Below are positions 7,548-14,275 of a DNA stretch of 17,109 nucleotides, one piece after another (position 1 is the first letter of the stretch; each line of letters starts with the position of its first letter). A program made the translations under genes and the position numbers. This DNA comes from an uncultured Eubacteriales bacterium. Lineage in GTDB: Bacteria > Bacillota > Clostridia > Oscillospirales > Acutalibacteraceae. A model generated the notes under the pieces. The model did no database searches and was not told the DNA's origin. It worked only from the letters and a program-made list of their open reading frames with translations. The stretch is taken from contig ONWI01000088.1 of the NCBI GenBank assembly GCA_900321515.1, positions 1 to 17,109 on the forward strand, read 5' to 3'.

Positions 7548-8051
7548 TTGCTGAGGCTAAGCGGAAGAACTCAGAAGTATATAGTGTACGGAGTGGAGAT
7601 GTTTTTAGTGTATATCATACAGTTCACACCCTCGCTGCTGCCGGTTTTTTTCGGTGAGAGTCCCATGCTGCTGACGGTTTGCGCCGTCAGCATAGCGCTC
7701 TTTGAAGGGGATATCGCCGGAATGTGGTTCGGTATGGCGGCAGGACTTCTCATAGACATCGGCAGTACGGCTCCTTTCGGTTTTTACGGGTTGGTGAATC
7801 TGATAATATGCTACGGCTGCGGACTGCTGGTCATGTATTTAATGAGAAACAACGTAGTCACGTCGGTTATTCTCGGCTTTGCCGCAGTTGTTGCGGTGTC
7901 GGTGGCCCAGTTTGTCTTCATTTCAGGCAGCAGTGATATAATGTTTTTTATTCCCAATATACTTCTGCCGCGCGCGGTGTATTCTACTGTGACGATGCCG
8001 TTGTTTTTCTACTTTAACAAGGCGATAACCACACGGCTTTACGATGATTGA
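7548..8051 (+). CDS. mreD: Rod-shape determining protein MreD
   Basis: The 167-residue product is the polytopic partner of MreC in the elongasome. It has about five to six membrane helices, with the conserved GMAAGLLIDIGSTAPFGFYGLV segment (about residues 62-83) that typifies MreD (G...GL..D......G...L pattern). Start is a TTG at 7548, with AGAGGTG (7535-7541) 6 bases upstream; no in-frame ATG gives a better fit to the first helix. Its stop is followed by 370 bases filled by a repeat before mrdA, which breaks the otherwise compact mre block and could partly uncouple mrdA expression from mreBCD. Confidence 0.95.
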   Translation: MLRLSGRTQKYIVYGVEMFLVYIIQFTPSLLPVFFGESPMLLTVCAVSIALFEGDIAGMWFGMAAGLLIDIGSTAPFGFYGLVNLIICYGCGLLVMYLMRNNVVTSVILGFAAVVAVSVAQFVFISGSSDIMFFIPNILLPRAVYSTVTMPLFFYFNKAITTRLYDD

Positions 8052-8111
8052 GCTTTTACCGCTTCTAAATTGGCTGGTATGCACATTTTTAGATTGTAAA
8101 ACAAAGAAAAA

Positions 8112-8393
8112 AAGCATAGCGCAGCGCATAACAAGCGAGCGAATGCGAGCGTGGGAGTCCAGGGGGGCTGGCCCTCCTGGCAGGTCAAGGGCAGAGCCCT
8201 TGCGGGGCGGTGGGGCAGAGCCCCACAAGCTCGGCGGAGCCGAGCGAGCGAAACGCACCCGGACAAAAATCGGGGTCAGGCGAATACCGAAATCGAAAAA
8301 TCCAAATCCGCCCTTCCCTGTTGGAGAAAAAAGCTCCGGCTTAAAATGCGCAAGCCCCGTATTATTGCTTTTTTCATGTTCTACTATCGGCTA
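8112..8393 (+). repeat. Full copy of dispersed repeat with four tandem hairpins
   Basis: This GC-rich element fills the mreD-mrdA gap (8052-8421). Four hairpins follow each other: 8159-8180 (10 bp, one G-T pair), 8186-8202 (7 bp, loop AGA), 8210-8226 (7 bp, loop AGA) and 8229-8245 (7 bp, loop GGA). Stems differ in sequence but keep the same length and the GC-loop-GC layout, so the structure and not the sequence is conserved among the units. The downstream half (8261-8393) matches 1-140: 8274-8295 is identical to 16-37, and the GGAG/CTCC hairpin recurs. The last base of similarity lies 28 bases before the mrdA start. Open frames across it on both strands are composition artefacts. Confidence 0.85.
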
Positions 8394-8421
8394 ATGCACA
8401 TTTCAGAAAGGAGAAGGCTTT

Positions 8422-10587
8422 TTGGACGCCAAACTCATCTATAAGCGCTGCGTAGTGCTGGTCGGCTTAGTGCTGATGGTACTCGGAGCATATGTTTTGA
8501 AACTTGCGGATTTTCAGATATTCAATTACCGGACGTACGCCGATTCCGCTCTTTCCTACACCGCGTCGAGCATAAAGGTGACGGCGGCGCGAGGCGAGAT
8601 ACTCGATCGCTACGGCAGGACGATCGCATACAACCGCATGGGCTATGCGATTATTTTTCAGGCGTCCGAATTCAACAAGCTGGAAAACCCTCAGCGCAAC
8701 GAAATAATCTACCGACTTACCAAAATAATTGACCGCAACGAGGGCAGGAAAGAGGACGGTTCTCAGAAGTGGGAGGACTCATGCCCGTTGCTTGTGGACG
8801 GTATGGGCAATGTCTCATTTGCAGAAAACAGCGCGTCTGCTGTACGCAAGATGGAAACCATGCTGGAGCTGCAAACATACGCCACCCCTCAGAACTGCTT
8901 TGACGAAATGGCTGAACGCTATGAGACGCAAGGACTTGCTCCCGATGTTGCCAGAATCATCATGGGAGTCAGGCTCGAAATGGAGCTTATGGGCTTCAAC
9001 TCGTCAAATCCGTTCACGTTTGCGGGCGACATCTCGCAGAACACAATGCAGATAGTCACCGAAAACGCCAATTTCTTCCGAGGAGTTACTGTGGAGATAG
9101 TGCCTATACGCGAATATACCGATGGCACGATAGCGCCGCATCTGATAGGAATCACCGGCAAGATTTACGCCGAGGAATTTGAGTCCCTGCACAAAAAGGG
9201 CTACGGTTACAACGATGTTGTCGGCAAATTCGGCGTCGAAAAGGAATATGAGGATACTCTCCGCGGTCAGAACGGCATCAAAAAGGTCCGTCATGACAGC
9301 AAGGGCAATGTCATCTATACGGAATATACACGCGAGCCAAAGGCGGGCAATACCGTGGTGCTGACTCTTGACTCGGATTTGCAGCGGGCTACTCAGAAGT
9401 CTATCGAGAATATAGTTCTCGCCCAGAGGGCTGCCGGAATAGAGGGCAGCGGAGCCGACGCGAACGCTTCCGCAGCGGTTGTTATGAAGGTCAAGACATT
9501 CGAGGTGCTTGCCGCGGCTACATACCCGTCATTCAACCTGAGCACATACCTTCAGGATTATGACGATCTCAGCAAAAATCCGGATAATCCCCTCTTTAAC
9601 CGCGCTTTCAGCGGCGGTTACGCGCCCGGTTCAACATTCAAGCCGGCAATGGCTCTCGCCGCTTTGCAGGAATATGAAAACTACAAAGCCAGCGGAAAGG
9701 ATATTCCCAAAAAGCACGGCATTGACAGAAACGAAAAAATTACCTGCGTCGGATATATGATATTGGAAGACGCGGGTAACAAGATGTTCATCTGTGACGG
9801 AATACATCACAGCGTCAATGTTACACAGGCAATCTCGGTCTCCTGCAATATATTCTTCTACACAGTTTCCATGCGCGTGGGCATAGACAGAATGAATTAT
9901 TACTGCAAGCAGCTTGGTCTTGGTTCAAAGACCGGAGTGGGACTGGGCGAGTCGATAGGCATTCTGGCGGGACGTGAGGAGCGCTCCAGCAGAAATATGA
10001 ACTGGTTCGAAGGTGATACGCTTCAGGCGGCAATCGGACAGAGCGACAACAGATTTACCCCAATGCAGATATGTGCCTATATGTCCACTCTTGCAAACGG
10101 CGGCACGCGGTATTCGGCAACTTTGATAAAGACAATCAAGTCCTACGACATGAATCAGACGGTTCGTGAGGACGCCGAGATCAACAAAACGGTTATTACC
10201 AAAATGGAAGCTTCCGATACAATGATGGATATCGTGAAGCAGGGTATGAGGAGCGTTACTGAGGACGGTACCGCTTCCGATACATTTGAGAATTACCAGC
10301 TTAAAATCGGAGGCAAGACAGGTACCGCCGATACGAATAAATCTTCTCGCGGCGAAGAAAAGACCGAGTCCCCGAACGCCGTCTTTATCGCCTTTGCGCC
10401 ATATGACGATCCGGAGATAGCCGTTGCGGTCATCGGAGAAAAATGCGGACACGGCAAGGTCATGGCGCAGGTGGCAAGGGACGTATTCGACGAGTATTTC
10501 TTCTCCGCCAAAACTTCCGGCTACGCCGTTACAACCGACAGCGGTATAGTCGTATGGGAGGATTCCGGAGATACAATGGTTGGTTGA
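8422..10587 (+). CDS. mrdA: Penicillin-binding protein 2 (elongasome transpeptidase)
   Basis: The 721-residue class B PBP makes the peptide crosslinks of the lateral wall together with RodA. A single membrane helix lies at about residues 8-27, followed by the dimerisation-domain signature ARGEILDRYGRTIAYN (about 56-71). The transpeptidase domain has all three active-site motifs: S404-T-F-K407 (the acylated serine), S474-C-N476 and K632-T-G634. A long insert between the PBP dimer part and the transpeptidase part (about 95-200) is Glu/Asn-rich and is typical of the larger clostridial versions. Start is TTG at 8422 with AAAGGAG (8407-8413) at 8 bases. Upstream it is separated from mreD by the repeat; downstream the next gene has its own promoter. 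RodA is not in the window. Confidence 0.96.
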   Translation: MDAKLIYKRCVVLVGLVLMVLGAYVLKLADFQIFNYRTYADSALSYTASSIKVTAARGEILDRYGRTIAYNRMGYAIIFQASEFNKLENPQRNEIIYRLTKIIDRNEGRKEDGSQKWEDSCPLLVDGMGNVSFAENSASAVRKMETMLELQTYATPQNCFDEMAERYETQGLAPDVARIIMGVRLEMELMGFNSSNPFTFAGDISQNTMQIVTENANFFRGVTVEIVPIREYTDGTIAPHLIGITGKIYAEEFESLHKKGYGYNDVVGKFGVEKEYEDTLRGQNGIKKVRHDSKGNVIYTEYTREPKAGNTVVLTLDSDLQRATQKSIENIVLAQRAAGIEGSGADANASAAVVMKVKTFEVLAAATYPSFNLSTYLQDYDDLSKNPDNPLFNRAFSGGYAPGSTFKPAMALAALQEYENYKASGKDIPKKHGIDRNEKITCVGYMILEDAGNKMFICDGIHHSVNVTQAISVSCNIFFYTVSMRVGIDRMNYYCKQLGLGSKTGVGLGESIGILAGREERSSRNMNWFEGDTLQAAIGQSDNRFTPMQICAYMSTLANGGTRYSATLIKTIKSYDMNQTVREDAEINKTVITKMEASDTMMDIVKQGMRSVTEDGTASDTFENYQLKIGGKTGTADTNKSSRGEEKTESPNAVFIAFAPYDDPEIAVAVIGEKCGHGKVMAQVARDVFDEYFFSAKTSGYAVTTDSGIVVWEDSGDTMVG

Positions 10588-10602
10588 TGCCAGAATTTTA
10601 AC

Positions 10603-10632
10603 GGTTGTTTTTTTACGATATGGAAAACAACC
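10603..10632 (+). terminator. Possible weak terminator after mrdA
   Basis: A 9-bp A/T-rich stem pairs 10603-10611 with 10624-10632. No clear T-run follows, so termination is uncertain. Its position between mrdA and a new promoter at 10698 is suitable. Confidence 0.3.
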
Positions 10633-10697
10633 AAATATCAACAGTTATTTTCGTCACGATTTTTGAGGTGTTTTTGCTGTATATTTAAAAAATATCT

Positions 10698-10726
10698 TTG
10701 ACATATCAATTAATTTGTGCTATCAT
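10698..10726 (+). promoter_or_regulatory. Strong promoter for minD-like and mgsA
   Basis: TTGACA (10698-10703) and TATCAT (10721-10726) are separated by 17 bases, with TG at 10718-10719 forming an extended -10. The leader would run about 85 bases to the start at 10816. Confidence 0.88.
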
Positions 10727-10815
10727 ACAAATAACTGGATAATTCTGTAAGGCTGCCGGTTCGTTTTAAGTCAACGTCAATTGGCAAAAACAGACGACGG
10801 GCAGGTGAGGGAATC

Positions 10816-11580
10816 TTGGCAAAAAAAATCGCATTTATCTCGGCTCTTGGCGGTCAGGGGACTTCTCTTTCTGCCGTTTATACAGCGGTTGCAGCCGCAA
10901 ATGCGGGGCATTCAATGGCACTGGTTGATACCTGCGGCTTCAGCGGCACGCTGGCCTACATGCTCGGAGCTGACGAAGATACGGTGATGAATCTGGATGA
11001 CGCGGCATCAGGCGAATGTCCGCTTGAGGAAGCGCTTACCGACTGCGGCGGGTTATTAAAGCTGCTGCCGGCAGTTTCATTCCCCGATCAGACGTTTTCT
11101 CCCCTCTCGGTGGAGGTCAGGCGGGTTATTGAGAGTCTCGGTAGAGAATACGATGTTATGGCGGATATTCCCGCAGGAATTGTTCCGGACTGCGGTATGG
11201 CAGGATGCTTTGATATGTTTGTCATATGTTCTCGTGCCGACTCCTTGAGTCTGAAATACGCGTCAAGGCTGTGCCGTCTTATCAGAAGGTCATCGTCACA
11301 GACCACGAAATCATGCGAGATACGTCTGCTTCTTACACGGTTTACCCCGGGGATCCTGAAAATCGGCGGGGTGCCGGATATTGACAGGTGCATTGACATT
11401 GCCGGAGCAAGACTGATCGGCGTCATTCCTTATGACAACAGAGCGCTTGAAGCTGTGCTGTCCGGGCAGCCTCCAGATGAGGAATGCGAAATGATGCGCT
11501 ATGCCCGCGACACGGCGGAAAGAATATTCGGCAAATTGGTGCCTCTTGACGCGGGGCGTTCGTTCCGGCTGCCCATATGA
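10816..11580 (+). CDS. MinD/ParA-family protein with degenerate P-loop
   Basis: The 254-residue product aligns along its length with MinD-type deviant Walker A ATPases: N-terminal KKIAFISALGGQGTS, switch-like ALVDTCGFSGTLAYMLG (about 35-51), Walker B DVMADIPAGI with D117 (the D-x-PAGI form is typical of MinD) and LIGVIPYDNRALEAVLSGQP near 206-225. However, the P-loop reads LGGQGTS at residues 11-17 where the family has KGGxGKT/S: both the signature lysine and the phosphate-binding lysine are gone (L11 and T16). The protein ends soon after ERIFGKLVPL and shows no amphipathic membrane-targeting helix. In many Clostridia minC, minD and minE stand in this slot between mrdA and mgsA; here only this gene remains. 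TTG start at 10816 with GGTGAGG (10804-10810). A non-hydrolysing regulator of division or polarity is my inference. Confidence 0.82.
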   Translation: MAKKIAFISALGGQGTSLSAVYTAVAAANAGHSMALVDTCGFSGTLAYMLGADEDTVMNLDDAASGECPLEEALTDCGGLLKLLPAVSFPDQTFSPLSVEVRRVIESLGREYDVMADIPAGIVPDCGMAGCFDMFVICSRADSLSLKYASRLCRLIRRSSSQTTKSCEIRLLLTRFTPGILKIGGVPDIDRCIDIAGARLIGVIPYDNRALEAVLSGQPPDEECEMMRYARDTAERIFGKLVPLDAGRSFRLPI

Positions 11581-11659
11581 AGCCGTAATTTATAAAATCG
11601 GTGCAAGCCGTTAATAATATATATATCATTAAAAAAACAAAGTTGGGAGATGGACATTT

Positions 11660-12058
11660 ATGAATATTGCTCTGATAGCACATGATGACAAGAAGGAACT
11701 TATGATACAGTTCTGCATAGCCTATTGCGGTATACTCAGCCGTCACAATCTCTGTGCCACCGGCACTACAGGCAAGATAGTCAGGGAAGCCACGGGACTC
11801 AATGTCAATTGCTTTATGCCCGGTTCGGCTGGCGGCGGCGAACAGATAGCTGCCAGAATAGGTTACAATGAGATAGATCTGCTTATATTCTTCCGTGATC
11901 CCCTCACACCCAAGCCGAATGAACCGAGGGATATTGATATTCTGCGCATGTGCGACATGCACGTTATTCCCGTTGCCACCAATATGGCGACAGCTGAAAT
12001 ACTCATTCACGGACTTGAACGCGGCGATCTGGATTACCGCAATTATGTACGCAAGTGA
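11660..12058 (+). CDS. mgsA: Methylglyoxal synthase, altered catalytic motif
   Basis: The 132-residue product matches methylglyoxal synthase (dihydroxyacetone phosphate to methylglyoxal plus phosphate, a bypass that relieves sugar-phosphate build-up). Motifs visible are IALIAHDDKK (3-12), ATGTTGK (33-39, phosphate binding), FFRDPL (about 77-82) and HVIPVATNMATAE (about 100-112). The loop that normally reads GGDQQ, whose Asp is residue 71 in E. coli MgsA and acts as the catalytic base, reads GGGEQ here (G60-E61 replacing D-Q). The rest of the fold is conserved and no frameshift is present. ATG at 11660 follows GGGAG (11645-11649) at 10 bases. It is 79 bases after the minD-like gene, probably in the same transcript, and is followed by a strong terminator. 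Confidence 0.93.
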   Translation: MNIALIAHDDKKELMIQFCIAYCGILSRHNLCATGTTGKIVREATGLNVNCFMPGSAGGGEQIAARIGYNEIDLLIFFRDPLTPKPNEPRDIDILRMCDMHVIPVATNMATAEILIHGLERGDLDYRNYVRK

Positions 12059-12086
12059 TTTTCGCCGGCAATACAGATGACACATT

Positions 12087-12126
12087 AAAAAGGAACCTGC
12101 ACGTTACAATTGCGGTTCCTTTTTTC
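12087..12126 (+). terminator. Rho-independent terminator after mgsA
   Basis: An 11-bp stem pairs 12087-12097 with 12114-12124; its 3' arm runs into a six-T tract (12120-12125). The A-rich 5' arm could make it work in both directions, but no minus-strand gene ends here. Confidence 0.9.
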
Positions 12127-12138
12127 AATGCGGTGTTG

Positions 12139-12167
12139 TTGACAATCCGGATGTGATGCTGTATAAT
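12139..12167 (+). promoter_or_regulatory. Consensus promoter for the deacetylase gene
   Basis: TTGACA (12139-12144) and TATAAT (12162-12167) are perfect, with a 17-base spacer. The leader is short, about 25 bases. Confidence 0.92.
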
Positions 12168-12198
12168 TTTGAATAATAAGATGTGGGGTGGATAATGT

Positions 12199-13455
12199 AT
12201 GAATAAGAAAAAGTCCGGCAGCATTATAAAGAAACTGATATTTGTTGTCGGAGCGGCGGGAGTTCTCGTTGTGCTTATGTGGCTTGTGTTTGTTTTTGCC
12301 GACCGCTGGCTGAATAAGCAACCGAAAGTATCGGACTCTGATATAAGTCAGACTGATGCGAGCGAGCAGTCTGTCGAAGTTAAGCTGAATACCGAATCGG
12401 TGGATGTTGGAAAGGGACTTAAGGTTCAGCTGACGGCAACGGGAGGTCAAAATATAGTATTTCATTCCTCGGATGAAGGAATAGCTACAGTTGACGAGAA
12501 CGGTTTGGTAGAGGGCGCCAGCGTGGGTCAATGTACCGTAACAGCTAAAAACGAGTATGGCAGTTCGGTCGATTGTACGGTAAATGTCAAAAAGGTTTGC
12601 TACCTTACGATTGACGACGGTCCTACCGACAACACGGAAAATCTTCTTGCGTTACTTAAAGAATATGACGTAAGAGTGACATTTTTTGTGGTGAATTCCC
12701 AATATCTGAATCTTACAAAGAACATGCAGGATCAGGGATGTGTTGTGGGACTTCATACCAACAGCCATGTTTTCAAAATGTGCTACGCGTCATATTATTC
12801 ATATTTTTACGGAATAGATACGCTGTCAAAAAAGGTGGAAAAACATACCGGCAAACGCTGTGAGCTGCTGCGTTTCCCCGGCGGAACCAACAATACGAGG
12901 TGCGATCCTCTCTGGATGCGCCGTAATCTCAACGGTGCGCTCGATCTTGGCTACAGGGTGTTTGACTGGACCGCGACGGCAGGCGACACTTCAAAGAAGG
13001 CAAGCGCGGCGTTTTCATTCAGCAATGTCAAAAAAACCGTCACTGATGACGAGGAAATAGTTCTGATGCATGACAGAGCGCTCAATCTTGCGGCTTTGAA
13101 AAAGATCATTCCGTATCTCAGGGATAAAGGATATATTTTTGAGACACTCGATAATTATCCCGAACACTCGTTTTATTTCCAGCCGATATATAGCCGCGAT
13201 CACAAGGATATCCCGTCCAGATCGGTTGAAGTTACACATAAGACATTTTCGATCTATGCCGGAAACGAAATACTTCTTGTTGCGCGAATGAATCCAGTGG
13301 AATCTACTGATTATGTCAGATGGGAAAGTTCTGATCCGTCGATTGCGAGCGTTAATTCAGTCGGACATGTGAATGCGCTTAAAAAGGGAAAAGTGGATAT
13401 TATTGCTATTACTTCAAGCGGAAAGCGCGGAGTTTGCCATATGACGGTCAAATAA
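12199..13455 (+). CDS. Membrane-anchored polysaccharide deacetylase with two Ig-like (BIG2) domains
   Basis: The 418-residue protein has a basic start and one membrane helix (about 14-35), so the rest is extracellular. Residues about 54-132 form a bacterial Ig-like BIG2 domain (GLKVQLTATGGQNIVFHSSD, then IATVDENGLVEG). A NodB-type carbohydrate esterase 4 domain spans about 133-316: T-I-D139-D140-G-P, metal-binding H186-T-N-S-H190, R225-F-P-G-G, D256-W, and L-M-H291-D292, all expected residues present. A second BIG2 domain ends the protein (about 338-418, WESSDPSIASVNSVG). CE4 enzymes remove N-acetyl groups from peptidoglycan or surface glycans. The ATG at 12199 follows GGGGTGG (12185-12191) at 7 bases. 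It is a single-gene transcript bounded by promoter and terminator. The substrate cannot be told from sequence. Confidence 0.93.
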   Translation: MNKKKSGSIIKKLIFVVGAAGVLVVLMWLVFVFADRWLNKQPKVSDSDISQTDASEQSVEVKLNTESVDVGKGLKVQLTATGGQNIVFHSSDEGIATVDENGLVEGASVGQCTVTAKNEYGSSVDCTVNVKKVCYLTIDDGPTDNTENLLALLKEYDVRVTFFVVNSQYLNLTKNMQDQGCVVGLHTNSHVFKMCYASYYSYFYGIDTLSKKVEKHTGKRCELLRFPGGTNNTRCDPLWMRRNLNGALDLGYRVFDWTATAGDTSKKASAAFSFSNVKKTVTDDEEIVLMHDRALNLAALKKIIPYLRDKGYIFETLDNYPEHSFYFQPIYSRDHKDIPSRSVEVTHKTFSIYAGNEILLVARMNPVESTDYVRWESSDPSIASVNSVGHVNALKKGKVDIIAITSSGKRGVCHMTVK

Positions 13456-13483
13456 AGCGCGCGATTTTATCAGATAAATAATT

Positions 13484-13535
13484 TGCCCTGTGCGGGAATG
13501 CTTTTATCAACCATTCCCGCGCAGGGCACTTTTTG
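13484..13535 (+). terminator. Strong rho-independent terminator of the deacetylase gene
   Basis: A 17-bp stem pairs 13484-13500 with 13512-13528 with only one G-T pair, loop of 11 bases, followed by CTTTTTG. Confidence 0.95.
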
Positions 13536-13657
13536 ATGTACAATGCATATTGAATTTTTTTGGAATTGAATTTTTTTCCGCAGCCGTCATAAATTGCATT
13601 CATCCCGAACGAATTATTGACTCTCTGCGGATAAAAATATTACGGGAATTTTGATTT

Positions 13658-13702
13658 GGCGAATTTGCAGGCAGCAAGCATTATGCAATAAACCAATTCG
13701 CC
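13658..13702. repeat. Inverted repeat upstream of the small lipoprotein gene
   Basis: GGCGAATT (13658-13665) pairs with AATTCGCC (13695-13702); the 29-base loop holds a further TGCA/TGCA pairing (13666-13669 with 13684-13687). It lies 45 bases before the start codon in a 212-base gap where I see no convincing promoter. It may be an operator or leader structure. Confidence 0.45.
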
Positions 13703-13747
13703 CATGACCAAAAAACCCGGTATCAAACTGCAAGGGACGGTACGACA

Positions 13748-14068
13748 ATGAACAGGAAATTCCGCATAATGACTGTCGCAGCCGCTCTCGCGCTTATGGT
13801 TCTCCCCGTAAGCTGCGGCATGAGCGACAGGAATACAACTTCCAACGGCATGAACGCCAATGGCATTTACGACGGTTCAAACGGCAGAAATGCGCTTCGC
13901 GGCGCGGGTGATGTCATTGATGACGCGGGAGACGCTCTCGAAAGAGGCGCCGACAGAATCCAGCGCGGTCTGGATGATCTGGACGATGGCATGACCAACA
14001 ATTCAACTACCATGACCACCACAATGACCACGACATCCACAACCCGGGTTCCCGCTTCAATGCGATAA
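13748..14068 (+). CDS. Small putative lipoprotein with Thr-rich tail
   Basis: The 106-residue product is not recognised. It has a basic N-terminus (NRKFR), a hydrophobic stretch and PVSC with Cys23, a plausible lipobox although Pro at -3 is atypical. The mature part has an Asn/Gly-rich segment, then an amphipathic helix-like stretch (GDVIDDAGDALERGADRIQ, about 53-71) that resembles the helices of small Clostridia surface proteins, and a low-complexity tail of Thr/Met/Ser repeats (about 84-98). ATG at 13748 follows AAGGGA (13732-13737) at 10 bases. It is converging on ilvE and shares a terminator hairpin with it. Cell-surface location is inferred; no enzymatic motif is seen. Confidence 0.72.
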   Translation: MNRKFRIMTVAAALALMVLPVSCGMSDRNTTSNGMNANGIYDGSNGRNALRGAGDVIDDAGDALERGADRIQRGLDDLDDGMTNNSTTMTTTMTTTSTTRVPASMR

Positions 14069-14102
14069 TTATCTTTTACCCTGAATCGGAAAATCATGCC
14101 GG

Positions 14103-14157
14103 AAAAAACGGACAGCTTCGCTTCCAACTGAGGAATCAAAGCGGACTGTCCGTTTTT
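14103..14157. terminator. Bidirectional terminator between the small lipoprotein and ilvE
   Basis: A 12-bp stem pairs 14104-14115 with 14146-14157, continued by CGCTT (14119-14123) with AAGCG (14139-14143). The A-run on the left arm and T-run on the right arm give a T-tract on both strands, fitting convergent genes. Confidence 0.85.
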
Positions 14158-14170
14158 AGCATTTGTCACA

Positions 14171-14212
14171 ATCTACCGGATATGCTGATTCCCGCACAGA
14201 AAACCGGTAGAT
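14171..14212. repeat. 9-bp inverted repeat in the ilvE 3' region
   Basis: ATCTACCGG (14171-14179) pairs with CCGGTAGAT (14204-14212) around 24 bases. No T-run follows on either strand. It would form in the ilvE mRNA tail and could stabilise it; no other role is visible. Confidence 0.5.
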
Positions 14213-14275
14213 AATATTTGATTTTGCGGAAATAATATGTCGGAAGAAAGTACTTGTAATTTCTAACCCGAAAAA

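Noticed and set aside
8044..8444. Open frames on both strands across the mreD-mrdA gap
   Set aside because: They consist of the GC-rich hairpin repeat translated in several frames and have no ribosome sites or family features.
13617..13643. TTGACT ... TATTAC as a promoter for the small lipoprotein
   Set aside because: The spacer is only 15 bases and the -10 match is weak; not enough to call.
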